IMG/VR virus record: IMGVR_UViG_3300023106_000017
Location: 1-42,688 of that record
Strand: one strand, 5' to 3'
From: a virus
DNA length: 42,688 nt
Part shown: in pieces, positions 14,598 through 21,952 of the stretch
How positions within the stretch are numbered: position 1 is the stretch's first letter
Layout: each line of letters starts with the position of its first letter
Position numbers and translations under genes: made by a program
Notes under the pieces: generated by a model
The model's input: the letters and a program-made list of their open reading frames with translations, nothing else
What the model was told of the DNA's origin: nothing
Database searches by the model: none

Positions 14598-14634
14598 AAT
14601 TATCAACCTCCCCACTCCCTCACCAACCCCAGTC

Positions 14635-14997
14635 ATGAGCCAGAACGCCGCCGACATCCTCTTCTCTGAAATGCACGACCTATTTGGCGCTCATACGGGG
14701 GCAAGCGCTTGGCGGGAGGCGGCAGATGGTTTGTCAAAGCGCCGGGAGGTACGTGCGTGCTACGTGACTACTGAGGCGGCTCTCGAATACGCATGTCGCC
14801 GCTTAGATGCAGACGACGCCCTTTGCCTGCGGATGGCTTACGCAACGGGGCAAGCCCTGCTTTTCGCTGAATGCTTGCGTGCCAAACGCCAAGCGCCAGC
14901 ATTCTCCGCGCTACGGGTGGGTACTGCCGAGGAGGTGTCGGCTCACCGGCTTTATCCCATCATTCGATTTACTCAACTCAAGCCACTGTACAGCTAA
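14635..14997 (+). CDS. Early protein of unknown function
   Basis: This 120-residue, mostly helical protein (ALEYACRRLDADDALCLRMAYATGQALLFAECLRAKR) is without a recognised domain. It is the first gene after the second repressor-type promoter, so it is expected to be made early after induction. Confidence 0.65.
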   Translation: MSQNAADILFSEMHDLFGAHTGASAWREAADGLSKRREVRACYVTTEAALEYACRRLDADDALCLRMAYATGQALLFAECLRAKRQAPAFSALRVGTAEEVSAHRLYPIIRFTQLKPLYS

Positions 14998-15001
14998 ATC
15001 C

Positions 15002-15184
15002 ATGTTCCACATCGAAGACCCCAACGCACTGAAAATCGCCACTGATAAGCAGGTGCGCGCGGATTACGAGGCCGCTTTTTTGGCCTATCAGCTAACCGAA
15101 GATGATGAGTACGGCACCGAAATGGCCGGACGCATGCACATCTACCGTGAAGAGCTAAAGCGCCGAGGTGTTTGGCAGGACTAG
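15002..15184 (+). CDS. Small early protein of unknown function
   Basis: The product is 60 residues from the ATG at 15002, 4 bp after the previous stop. It is charged and helical (VRADYEAAFLAYQLTEDDEYG, MHIYREELKRRG), with no known motif and probably a small soluble protein. Confidence 0.6.
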   Translation: MFHIEDPNALKIATDKQVRADYEAAFLAYQLTEDDEYGTEMAGRMHIYREELKRRGVWQD

Positions 15185-15236
15185 CCCCACCCCGCCCGCC
15201 CCTACAGAAACACCAGTCCCTACTAGTCAGAACGCC

Positions 15237-15587
15237 ATGAGCCAGACCGCCAAAGAAAAAGTTGCCCGCCTCTTATCAGGCGCCTTGGAAATTACAGCTT
15301 CGGATGCGCCGCCCGTCCCAGCTGGATTGGCCGCACGCACCGCCGCTATGGCGGCCGACCTACCCGTGGTGCGGCGCATTCTTTCCCCCTCCTATACCGT
15401 GAGGCCAAGCCTAGAAGCAAACGCCATTCGCTGCACTTCTCACACCGGAATAGCGGATGACACTGATGCGGCATTTGACGCGGTAATGACTGCTTTCCGT
15501 CGGCACTTCGGCGAGCGGCTGCTAGAGGTGAGCCACAATGTCTGCGCCTTCCACCAAGACTTTACCATCTACCTGGCCAACCGCTAA
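15237..15587 (+). CDS. Early protein of unknown function
   Basis: The product is 116 residues from the ATG at 15237 (MSQTAKEK); an in-frame ATG at 15168 overlaps the upstream gene and adds a Pro/Thr-rich leader. The N-terminal third is helical and Ala-rich, the rest mixed (AAFDAVMTAFRRHFGERLLEV). No family recognised. Confidence 0.6.
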   Translation: MSQTAKEKVARLLSGALEITASDAPPVPAGLAARTAAMAADLPVVRRILSPSYTVRPSLEANAIRCTSHTGIADDTDAAFDAVMTAFRRHFGERLLEVSHNVCAFHQDFTIYLANR

Positions 15588-15590
15588 CCG

Positions 15591-15619
15591 CCACCCCTAC
15601 AACAAGAAGAGCCGCCCCG
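15591..15619 (+). repeat. Intergenic direct repeat, copy 1
   Basis: CACCCCTA followed two or three bases later by CAAGAAGAGCCGCCCCG (15603-15619) recurs after the next gene at 16061-16089. Both copies lie directly after a stop codon. A shared processing, pausing or regulatory element is possible; only copy 2 completes a hairpin. Confidence 0.65.
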
Positions 15620-15649
15620 CCAAACAAACTTTTTAACCATTTCATCGCC

Positions 15650-16060
15650 ATGTACAACCTGAACAAATCTCTCGCCCACGACCTACGCGACCTGACAAAG
15701 GAGGAGCTTTTCGCGGATATCAAAACAGCCACCTCTGCTTTGCAGCATGCCCGGCGCGACTACGAGCGCGAGAAGCCCCTGTATGTTCTGGAAGCGGTGC
15801 TTGGGGAGCTAAACGTGCGCTTCCCCGGCTGGCAACAAGAATTTTACCCACCCTCGGCCTATGCCGCACTGGTGAAGGTGATGGCGGTACGGGCACAAGA
15901 GTTGGCTACAGCGGGAGACATAGAGCCGGGGCATTACGTCGACACCGCCGGGGAGGTGCGCCATGAAAGCGAAAGCTGCGGCACTGACTGCACGAGTTGC
16001 GGCTATGAAGTAGGCCCGGACGGCTATTGCCAAGAATGCGCTGCTGACAATAACTGCTAA
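15650..16060 (+). CDS. Early protein with C-terminal zinc-ribbon cysteines
   Basis: The 136-residue product has a helical, charged N-terminal part (LRDLTKEELFADIKTATSALQHARRDYEREKP) and a C-terminal segment with five cysteines (CGTDCTSCGYEVGPDGYCQEC) that looks like a small zinc-binding knuckle. Function is unknown. It is flanked on both sides by the same intergenic repeat. Confidence 0.65.
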   Translation: MYNLNKSLAHDLRDLTKEELFADIKTATSALQHARRDYEREKPLYVLEAVLGELNVRFPGWQQEFYPPSAYAALVKVMAVRAQELATAGDIEPGHYVDTAGEVRHESESCGTDCTSCGYEVGPDGYCQECAADNNC

Positions 16061-16108
16061 CACCCCTAAAACCAAGAAGAGCCGCCCCGTTCGCAGCGGT
16101 GCGGCTCT
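16061..16108 (+). repeat. Intergenic direct repeat, copy 2, with hairpin
   Basis: This copy of the 15591-15619 repeat contains CAAGAAGAGCCGCCCCG at 16073-16089. Here AGAGCCGC (16078-16085) pairs with GCGGCTCT (16101-16108) to form a hairpin. There is no T run after it, so it may be an RNA-processing or weak termination element between two early genes. Confidence 0.6.
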
Positions 16109-16137
16109 CCAAAACCAAATCCTTTAACGCCGCAAAG

Positions 16138-16362
16138 ATGCAGAAGAATACCCAAAAGCCCGTCATCAACCTTGCCGAACTGGCCGTGGTGACCACCCGC
16201 TTCCCCCAGCCGCTACGCCAGCGTCTGCCATTGCCCGTGCTGCAAGTGCGGCTTTATGATTTGGCGATTGAGAATCAGAGCCTGATTGAAGAAGTGGAAG
16301 CCGTGTACGACCACGAAGAAGCCCGCCGGAACGCCCGGCCGGTCATGTTCGCCACCCGCTAA
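16138..16362 (+). CDS. Small early protein of unknown function
   Basis: The product is 74 residues from the ATG at 16138; an upstream in-frame ATG at 16099 overlaps the hairpin and is less likely. It has a hydrophobic/helical middle (LPVLQVRLYDLAIENQSLIEEVEAVYDHEE). No motif. Confidence 0.55.
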   Translation: MQKNTQKPVINLAELAVVTTRFPQPLRQRLPLPVLQVRLYDLAIENQSLIEEVEAVYDHEEARRNARPVMFATR

Positions 16363-16374
16363 TCTGCTGAAGCC

Positions 16375-16704
16375 ATGACGCACCCCATTCCTCCCTATCC
16401 GTTCTCCCAGCCCACGCCCGGCGAGTACGATGCCCTGGCCCCGCTCCGGGATGCTGCCAAAACCTACACCGAAGCAGCCATCGACCTGTGCGCACCCTTT
16501 GGCCTGCGGCCCACCTGCCACATCGTTTCGGACCGCACCGGCCTGCACCTTGACATTGAAGTACGTGACCTGGCCGACGAATTACAGTTCACTGCGCTCG
16601 GGGTGGACCCCCTGATTGACTTGAAGCGGCAGCTGCCCCAGTCCCATACGGCCGCCTGCGAGGCCCAGCGTCGCAGCATCGGCTTTCAGCAGCGCCAGCC
16701 ATGA
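16375..16704 (+). CDS. Early protein of unknown function
   Basis: The 109-residue product has a proline-rich start (PIPPYPFSQPTPGEY), then an alpha/beta body (AAIDLCAPFGLRPTCHIVSDRTGLHLDIEVRDLADEL). It overlaps the next gene by ATGA at 16701. No family recognised. Confidence 0.55.
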   Translation: MTHPIPPYPFSQPTPGEYDALAPLRDAAKTYTEAAIDLCAPFGLRPTCHIVSDRTGLHLDIEVRDLADELQFTALGVDPLIDLKRQLPQSHTAACEAQRRSIGFQQRQP

Positions 16705-16883
16705 GCACCCACCAACTGAGCGAAGCCGCCGCCGATTCCGCCCGCCGCCTCGCCTCCCACTACCTACCCAGTGGCTACCGGGGCCCGCTCTACGCCATGC
16801 CCGCCGCCATTCGGCACGCCCAATCCCTCACCCCGCCCCGCCCTGCCACCCCGGTACGGCCGGCCCTAACGCCTCTTCAGTAG
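16701..16883 (+). CDS. Small early protein of unknown function
   Basis: The 60-residue product is coupled by ATGA to the previous gene. It has an Ala/Arg-rich helix (LSEAAADSARRLASHYLP) and a proline-rich C-terminus; likely partly disordered. Function unknown. Confidence 0.5.
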   Translation: MSTHQLSEAAADSARRLASHYLPSGYRGPLYAMPAAIRHAQSLTPPRPATPVRPALTPLQ

Positions 16884-16885
16884 CC

Positions 16886-17368
16886 ATGACGACTCTTAGC
16901 ATTTTGGCACCACTGCTGCCTTATACGCCCGAAGTAGAATATACAAGCGGTAGCGGCCATGTTTTCCGGTGCCTGCTTATTGGCCTTAACAAGTCGCACG
17001 CCCGCGTTATGCACTTGGATACGTCAATCAGCCGGGTGCAATATCAGTCGGTAGGCATACAAGACCTGACCCCCGTCCTCTGCTCCTTCGACCAGTTGTG
17101 TACTCCCTTAGAAGATGGAACAGTGCCGGCGGTGGAAGTGGCGAGGCTGTTGGGCCGGGAAGCCGAAAGAGAATACGACTTGGTAGCGGGCGAGAACACG
17201 CGTGGCAAGTGCATTGAACTCCATTTTGATGGCAGCTACCGGGGTACTCTACTAGAAGAATGGGAAACAACGGGCCAATGGTCTATCCTGAAAGTGGCCG
17301 ACTATCTCCGCTCCAAGCAATTCGCCGTGGGCCTGTCTTCTGAACAGTATATCCGAAAGGAGTCGTAG
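16886..17368 (+). CDS. Early protein of unknown function
   Basis: The 160-residue product is mixed alpha/beta (VEYTSGSGHVFRCLLIGLNKSHARVMHLDTSIS; IELHFDGSYRGTLLEEWETTGQWSILKVADYL). It starts 2 bp after the previous gene and ends 2 bp before the next, so it is part of a tightly packed early operon. No domain recognised. Confidence 0.6.
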   Translation: MTTLSILAPLLPYTPEVEYTSGSGHVFRCLLIGLNKSHARVMHLDTSISRVQYQSVGIQDLTPVLCSFDQLCTPLEDGTVPAVEVARLLGREAEREYDLVAGENTRGKCIELHFDGSYRGTLLEEWETTGQWSILKVADYLRSKQFAVGLSSEQYIRKES

Positions 17369-17370
17369 CC

Positions 17371-17787
17371 ATGGCCCGCAACGCTGCCTCCACGCCCTAC
17401 CTAGAGGGCCTGACCCGAAACGAGACGATGCCCCAGCCGCTCGGGGAATGGGTGCGGGCCGAACTGGAATTCGGCGTGCACGGCACCCTGAACCGGCTGG
17501 CGCTGGCGGCGGCCCTCGAAGGCTGCGCCGGCATCCCCGCCGCCCACCGCGAAACCAAGGGCGACCCGGCCGACCGGGCCCTGTGGCTGGCCGGCTCCGC
17601 GCTGGAAAGCCTGCACCACTGGTGGAAAAAGGACCACCGGGCGGCGCTGCTTGATGCCTGCCGGGTAGCCGCCACCAAAGGCCAGACGGCGGGGCTGCTC
17701 CGCTGCTGGTGCACCTGGCGGGCCACGGAACGGGCCAAGCGCTACGAACAGGAATACGCCCGCCAAGTGCAGCCCCAAGCCGCCTAA
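17371..17787 (+). CDS. Early protein of unknown function
   Basis: This 138-residue protein is Ala- and Trp-rich and helical (ADRALWLAGSALESLHHWWKKDHRAALLDACRVAA; LLRCWCTWRATERAKRYEQEYA). The composition suggests a nucleic-acid or protein-binding helical bundle, but no family is recognised. Confidence 0.6.
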   Translation: MARNAASTPYLEGLTRNETMPQPLGEWVRAELEFGVHGTLNRLALAAALEGCAGIPAAHRETKGDPADRALWLAGSALESLHHWWKKDHRAALLDACRVAATKGQTAGLLRCWCTWRATERAKRYEQEYARQVQPQAA

Positions 17788-17819
17788 CTGATTTCTCCCC
17801 ACCCTTTCACACAACGAAG

Positions 17820-18374
17820 ATGAAAAGCCAATACACCGCCCTGCAAGGCCGTAAAGCATTGCTAGATGCTTGCATAAACACAAAGTCAGGAAGTAAAGAA
17901 GTCGTGGTATCCGGCACGGTAGTGCACGAGGTATTGCTTCTGCTGGAAGACTTGGACCCAGCCCTCAGCCCCGCCACCGCGCTTGCTCCTACTACTGGAG
18001 AAGCCGCCGGGCCGCAGTGGTCGTTGGTGCTAGACGACCTGCCCGAAGATGGCGCAGAGCCGCTGTACGTGCTAGGGCGCTGGGGTGACGGGGATATTCG
18101 GCGTTGCCAAGTTTACAAAGGCCAGTTGTCCTGTGGCTTCCCCGCTCGTGGCGGCAACCCGATTTGGTGGATGCCCGAACCCGTCAACCCGCCTGCATTG
18201 CAACAAGACGGGGAGTGTACTGCCTGTCAATACCCACGCTATATCCTCAAAGACCAGTATTGGGGAAGCTGCAGCAATGAAGAATGTCCCGCATTTAAAG
18301 AGGACATGGCATCTGCCAGCTATATCAATTCCACCGCCCCTGTAGCGCCCGCCAACACCCAAGCCGATGCATAG
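17820..18374 (+). CDS. Early protein with cysteine cluster, unknown function
   Basis: The product is 184 residues from the ATG at 17820; an upstream in-frame ATG at 17709 lies within the previous gene. A Trp/Gly-rich middle (EDGAEPLYVLGRWGDGD) is followed by a possible zinc ribbon (CTACQYP...GSCSNEEC, ~146-170) and a low-complexity Ala/Thr tail. The 3' end overlaps a small membrane-protein gene by 8 bp. Confidence 0.6.
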   Translation: MKSQYTALQGRKALLDACINTKSGSKEVVVSGTVVHEVLLLLEDLDPALSPATALAPTTGEAAGPQWSLVLDDLPEDGAEPLYVLGRWGDGDIRRCQVYKGQLSCGFPARGGNPIWWMPEPVNPPALQQDGECTACQYPRYILKDQYWGSCSNEECPAFKEDMASASYINSTAPVAPANTQADA

Positions 18375-18534
18375 CTTCCTCCTCGAAGCCGGCCGGGCGC
18401 TGCTCTGCCTGCTCTTTGGCTGCCTCTGGCTGGTGGTCCTGGTGGTGTACATCGTGCTGATGGCCGCCCGCTTCCTGCTCTTCCCCCACCCGCACAAGGG
18501 CCGGCCGCTGCTGGAGGTGTCGCCGGACGCATGA
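18367..18534 (+). CDS. Small single-span membrane protein
   Basis: This 55-residue frame (ATG 18367, TGA 18532-18534) has a strong hydrophobic core, residues ~11-39 (ALLCLLFGCLWLVVLVVYIVLM), flanked by Arg and a basic Pro-rich tail (FPHPHKGRP). It fills the gap between two early genes, overlapping the first by 8 bp and the next by ATGA (18531-18534), which supports its reality. It may be a small superinfection or lysis-inhibition membrane peptide; this is speculative. Confidence 0.65.
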   Translation: MHSFLLEAGRALLCLLFGCLWLVVLVVYIVLMAARFLLFPHPHKGRPLLEVSPDA

Positions 18535-18716
18535 GCCCGATGCCCGAACCCCAGCCCGGCCGCTACCTCGATAGATGCGGCACGCCCTACGAAGCCAGCC
18601 GGGATAAACAAGCCCGCTGGTGGGTCAAAAAGCTCACCACGAAAGAGCCGGTGGCCTATCCTAAGCCCGATTTCCCAGCCGCCGTCAACGCCGGCATTTT
18701 CACTTATCAGTCTTAA
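18531..18716 (+). CDS. Small early protein of unknown function
   Basis: The 61-residue product is coupled by ATGA to the membrane protein. It is polar and basic with Trp/Lys pairs (QARWWVKKLTTKEPV), without a recognisable motif. Confidence 0.55.
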   Translation: MSPMPEPQPGRYLDRCGTPYEASRDKQARWWVKKLTTKEPVAYPKPDFPAAVNAGIFTYQS

Positions 18717-18729
18717 CCATACCGGAAGC

Positions 18730-19074
18730 ATGAAACCCACCGCCACCGTTCGCAACCCGCGCGACATTGCCCGCTCCCTCGCCATGGCCTGGCGCGACCT
18801 CCAAGATTTAGACTCCGCCCCAGTCGCTGAACTGGGCCAGCGCCGGGACACGCTGCTGGAGTTGCAGGCCAGCAACGACGGGCGGGCGGGCCGATTCCCC
18901 GGCTCCGCTTACCTGGAAGCCCTACAGGATGCCTTGGCCCGTCGTGCCCGCCGCTACCTGGCCGCCGCCAAAGAAGCCCAGCAGCGCCCGCGCAAACCAG
19001 CCGGCCCCTACAGCACCGCCTTTCACGCCGTGGTCGCCGGCCACGCGCCCAAGCCTCATTCCATTTACGCCTAG
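18730..19074 (+). CDS. Early protein of unknown function
   Basis: This 114-residue, strongly helical, Ala/Arg/Leu-rich product (IARSLAMAWRDLQDLD, YLEALQDALARRARRYLAAAKEAQQRPRK) could bind nucleic acid given the basic second half. No family recognised. Confidence 0.55.
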   Translation: MKPTATVRNPRDIARSLAMAWRDLQDLDSAPVAELGQRRDTLLELQASNDGRAGRFPGSAYLEALQDALARRARRYLAAAKEAQQRPRKPAGPYSTAFHAVVAGHAPKPHSIYA

Positions 19075-19090
19075 CGCCTCCCCCCCCCCT

Positions 19091-19705
19091 ATGAATCCCA
19101 TCGACCTCACCACCCTTATACCACGTTGCCACGAAGCCAGCAAAGCCAATGGCTGGTGGGAGCCACGCCCCTACGCTGGTCAGCAGCTTATGCTGGTCGT
19201 GTCGGAGCTATCCGAAGCACTAGAAGCTGACCGGACCGGGAAGCGGGCCAATATGTCCGGAATGAAAGCCGAGACAGCATACATCGCCTCTCTTGCTGGC
19301 GAAGACACTAATTGGGGCAAAGAGCGGTGGGCTATTGCCTTTCGCGGCTTTGTCAAAGATTCGGTTGAAGACGAACTGGCCGACGCTTATATCCGGCTGT
19401 GCGACTACGCGGGCGGGTTTGAGTTAGGTCCGCCTGCATTGCTGAGCGCCCAGCTTGAATTGTTGCGCGAAAAAGCAAGTCCAAACTGGCCAGCCTCAAA
19501 CTTAGGCGAAGCCCTGTTAAGGATTACAAAGCAGGTGGTTGGCATAGCACCAGATAAAGCCAACACGGCATTTACCTACTGCAAGGCCCTTTCATTGCTG
19601 GAGATGCTGTGTGCCTCACAAGGCATCGACCTGGCAACTCACATCGACCTAAAGCTAGCCTATAACGCCACGCGCGGCCAGAAGCACGGAAACAAAGCCT
19701 ACTAG
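19091..19705 (+). CDS. MazG-like NTP pyrophosphohydrolase-type protein
   Basis: The product is 204 residues from the ATG at 19091. The N-terminal half carries MazG-type metal-binding helices: SELSEALE (Glu39, Glu42) and EDELADAYIRL (Glu95, Asp98), which form the E-x-x-E and E-x-x-D pairs of all-alpha NTP pyrophosphatases. Between them lies a long insert (45-90). The C-terminal half (110-204) is helical and unassigned. Family members hydrolyse (d)NTPs or (p)ppGpp-like nucleotides to monophosphates and are often phage-borne, affecting nucleotide pools or host stress signalling. The role here is inferred. It is convergent with the HTH gene at 19716, with 10 bp between. Confidence 0.8.
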   Translation: MNPIDLTTLIPRCHEASKANGWWEPRPYAGQQLMLVVSELSEALEADRTGKRANMSGMKAETAYIASLAGEDTNWGKERWAIAFRGFVKDSVEDELADAYIRLCDYAGGFELGPPALLSAQLELLREKASPNWPASNLGEALLRITKQVVGIAPDKANTAFTYCKALSLLEMLCASQGIDLATHIDLKLAYNATRGQKHGNKAY

Positions 19706-19715
19706 CCCGGCTCCC

Positions 19716-19928
19716 TCACTCCGCTACTGGAGTAGTAGAAGCCGCCGCGGCTACTTCTGGTAGCAGCACAAAGGCTACCCCGTCAATTTTTACCCCCTCT
19801 ACCTTGCCAGCATCGATGCGGCGATACACTTCTACGGCGCTTATGCCCAGCTTACGGGCATAGCTGGAGACCTTTTGCATCCGGCCTAAGTAGCTGGAAA
19901 TGATTCGTTGTTCGTGGGTTACGCGCAT
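19716..19928 (-). CDS. Excisionase/MerR-like HTH protein
   Basis: The product is 70 residues from the ATG at 19928; a further upstream in-frame ATG at 20018 would run through the operator and the divergent promoter. Residues ~17-50 (VSSYARKLGISAVEVYRRIDAGKVEGVKIDGVAFV) match the small winged-helix HTH of excisionases and HTH_17 proteins. It is divergent from the GIY-YIG gene across a perfect 14-bp inverted repeat that overlaps the promoters of both, so it may repress both genes. It could alternatively be the phage excisionase, although it lies 8 kb from int. Confidence 0.75.
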   Translation of the reverse strand: MRVTHEQRIISSYLGRMQKVSSYARKLGISAVEVYRRIDAGKVEGVKIDGVAFVLLPEVAAAASTTPVAE

Positions 19929-19949
19929 GACACTGGCTATTAGATGCTG

Positions 19950-20011
19950 CAAATATACTGGATAATTTAACGTACTACGTATTGCGTAGTACGTTAAACG
20001 TATTACCTTTG
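19950..20011. promoter_or_regulatory. Divergent promoters sharing a 14-bp inverted-repeat operator
   Basis: TTTAACGTACTACG (19966-19979) and CGTAGTACGTTAAA (19985-19998) form a perfect inverted repeat with a 5-base spacer. Leftward: TATATTTG on the minus strand (19957-19950). Rightward: TTG (19982-19984, in the spacer)-N19-TACCTTTG (20004-20011), with the ATG of the nuclease 5 bases later. The operator thus covers the -33 region of both promoters. Confidence 0.85.
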
Positions 20012-20016
20012 TCAGC

Positions 20017-20409
20017 ATGAAGATTAAGTCGTTCGCTTTCCGCTATGTATCCAACGATGGGGCACATGTCTATAACAGCCCTTATGTCTATGTCTTGTGG
20101 TGCCCGTTAGCCAAGCAGATAAAATATGTGGGCTACAGCTCCCAGGTTCCGCGCCAACGCTTTCTAAGGCACCTATCCGAAGCAAGAACAGTCTCGAATC
20201 ATCACCGGGCGAAAAGCAAATGGATTTACGACCTGCTTCAGCAAGGGCATTATCCCAGACTAAGGGTGGTGAGATACTTTGATAGTATCTGCAATGCACT
20301 GGTTTGCGAAGCTGCATTAATCGAATCAATAGGGGTCCGGCGCGAGCTACTAAACAGCAGTAAGGGAGAATTCGGCCTCATCGCCTTTTACAAATCACAA
20401 CAATCATAA
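20017..20409 (+). CDS. GIY-YIG family endonuclease (homing-type)
   Basis: In this 130-residue protein the GIY-YIG core is visible: YVYVLWCP (~23-30, the GIY strand), KYVGYSS (~37-43, the YIG strand), a conserved Arg region (PRQRFLRHLSEA), the helix with the metal-binding Glu (CEAALIESIG, ~96-105) and a terminal Asn (LLNSS). There is no extra DNA-binding domain, so it is a minimal, free-standing nuclease of the homing or SegA type. It is transcribed from its own promoter with almost no 5' leader, divergent from an HTH gene, suggesting a mobile gene pair. Confidence 0.85.
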   Translation: MKIKSFAFRYVSNDGAHVYNSPYVYVLWCPLAKQIKYVGYSSQVPRQRFLRHLSEARTVSNHHRAKSKWIYDLLQQGHYPRLRVVRYFDSICNALVCEAALIESIGVRRELLNSSKGEFGLIAFYKSQQS

Positions 20410-20428
20410 ATCATTAATAATCAAAGAA

Positions 20429-20638
20429 ATGCCTACTTTCGCCATCCGCCTCAACGCCCTCGCCGCCGTCAATGTCATCACCAACCAACCCGTGCCTGCC
20501 TGTTCGGAAGAGTTCACGGTAGAAGCTGCCGACCGCCGCGAAGCCCTCCGATTTGCCTACCGGGATATGACGCTGCGCCTCTCGGGGCAGGAATTGGAAA
20601 TCTACATTGATGGCACCCGTGAACTGGGCAATCACTAA
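20429..20638 (+). CDS. Small protein of unknown function
   Basis: This 69-residue, alternating alpha/beta protein (FAIRLNALAAVNVITNQP; FTVEAADRREALRFAYRDMTLRL) resembles small phage beta-grasp-like proteins, without a firm family. It lies 4 bp upstream of the methyltransferase-like gene. Confidence 0.6.
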   Translation: MPTFAIRLNALAAVNVITNQPVPACSEEFTVEAADRREALRFAYRDMTLRLSGQELEIYIDGTRELGNH

Positions 20639-20642
20639 GCCC

Positions 20643-21302
20643 ATGCGTGTGCTGGTCGCCTGCGAAGAAAGCCAAGCGGTGTGCCTTGCGTTCCGCGCAT
20701 TGGGCCACGACGCTTACTCCTGCGACTTGCAGCCATGCAGCGGGGGCTACCCGCAATACCACATCAAGGGAGACGCCATCAAAGAAGCTTATTCCGGCAA
20801 GTACGATATGATAATTGCCCACCCTCCCTGCACGAAGCTTTCGAAAGCCGGCGCCCGCTGGATGTACCAAGGCGGGCAACTCAACCAGGCACGGCTCGCA
20901 GAGGCTCAGGAAGCCGCCCGCTTCTTTCGGCTGCTACTGGACGCGCCTGCCAGATACAAGGCTATTGAAAACCCTGCTCCGCTGCGAGTAGCCGGGCTTC
21001 CTGCTCATTCGCAGGCTATTCAGCCCTACCAGTTCGGCCACCCCTTTTCGAAGAAAACCCTGCTGTGGCTGATTGGGCTGCCGATGCTACGCCCAACCCA
21101 AGTACTTACTGAGTACGCCCCTTACCTGCCTTCCAATACCGGCGGCGCAGCCAGGGGGCAGAAAGCCACGGCCGGAATCAGCGGGGCGAAGGCGCGCAGC
21201 AAAACCTTCGCTGGCATTGCTGCTGCAATGGCCGAGCAGTGGGGAGGGCTACCCTGCGCCAAGCCTGTCTTTGTTCAGACCGCCTTTCAATTCGCTGCCT
21301 AG
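20643..21302 (+). CDS. Cytosine-5 DNA methyltransferase-like protein
   Basis: The product is 219 residues from the ATG at 20643; an in-frame ATG at 20607 overlaps the previous gene. RVLVACEESQAVCLAFRALGHDAYSCDL is a motif I/II SAM-binding start typical of phage Dcm-like enzymes, and AHPPCTKLS is motif IV with the PC dipeptide (nucleophilic Cys). The protein is shorter than full C5 methylases and the target-recognition region is reduced, as in the phage family often labelled DNA cytosine methyltransferase. Modification of cytosine in the phage genome is inferred. Confidence 0.8.
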   Translation: MRVLVACEESQAVCLAFRALGHDAYSCDLQPCSGGYPQYHIKGDAIKEAYSGKYDMIIAHPPCTKLSKAGARWMYQGGQLNQARLAEAQEAARFFRLLLDAPARYKAIENPAPLRVAGLPAHSQAIQPYQFGHPFSKKTLLWLIGLPMLRPTQVLTEYAPYLPSNTGGAARGQKATAGISGAKARSKTFAGIAAAMAEQWGGLPCAKPVFVQTAFQFAA

Positions 21303-21342
21303 CCCCCTCCACTTCCTTCCTAATAGACCAAGAGCCGAAATC

Positions 21343-21558
21343 ATGAGCCAGACTTTGAAAGCCGATAAGGGGTTGTTTAATGGCTCCTGCAACCGCACCG
21401 CCTGCCAAGTGCCGGGCGCAACGTGGTACAATATTGCCACGCAGGCATACTACTGCCGCTCTTGTGCTGGCTTGATTAACTGGCCGGGCGGGCGGGCTGA
21501 TGCCATGCGTTTGTTTGGGCGCGAACTGCTCTGCACCGAAGGCCAGCACCATGCTTAG
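21343..21558 (+). CDS. Small zinc-binding protein
   Basis: The product is 71 residues from the ATG at 21343. Four cysteines in two knuckles (CNRTAC and CRSC) suggest a zinc ribbon similar to small phage proteins of replication regions. It overlaps the HNH gene by 8 bp. Function is unknown. Confidence 0.65.
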   Translation: MSQTLKADKGLFNGSCNRTACQVPGATWYNIATQAYYCRSCAGLINWPGGRADAMRLFGRELLCTEGQHHA

Positions 21559-21952
21559 GCGCACCCCACTAAAGCCCGGCGGCTCCCTCACCCGAACCGG
21601 CCCCCTTTCCCGCCGCTCCCCCGGCCTGTGTGCCACCAAGCGGGCCCAGCGCAAGGCCTACAAAGAAGCAGCCGAGACGGAAGACCCCTGGTGCGTCTGC
21701 TGCGGCCGGCCGGGGAGTACGGACCACAGTCATTTATTCCCGCAAGGGCGGTTCCCGCAGCATCGGAATAACCCGCTCAATTGGCTTAAAAAGTGCCGCG
21801 CCTGCCATCGGTTATTCGAGGACAACAAAGCGGCCTTCGCGGTCCGATTCCCGGCGGTGTGGGTGGACATCCTGCGCCGGATGCAGCTGATAGATGCGGC
21901 GGCCTTTGCCGAGTTCGAAATGAAATATTCAACGCTAATCCCAACCCCATGA
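21551..21952 (+). CDS. HNH/NinG-like nuclease
   Basis: The product is 133 residues from the ATG at 21551. The basic N-terminus (LRRTPLKPGGSLTRTGPLSRRS) and the core CVCCGRPGSTDHSHLFPQGRF...NPLNWLKKCRACHRLFEDN match phage HNH or NinG-type recombination nucleases: paired CxxC zinc knuckles, the DHSH metal motif and the N...H helix. Such proteins act in phage recombination or DNA processing. It is coupled by ATGA to the next gene. Confidence 0.8.
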   Translation: MLRRTPLKPGGSLTRTGPLSRRSPGLCATKRAQRKAYKEAAETEDPWCVCCGRPGSTDHSHLFPQGRFPQHRNNPLNWLKKCRACHRLFEDNKAAFAVRFPAVWVDILRRMQLIDAAAFAEFEMKYSTLIPTP

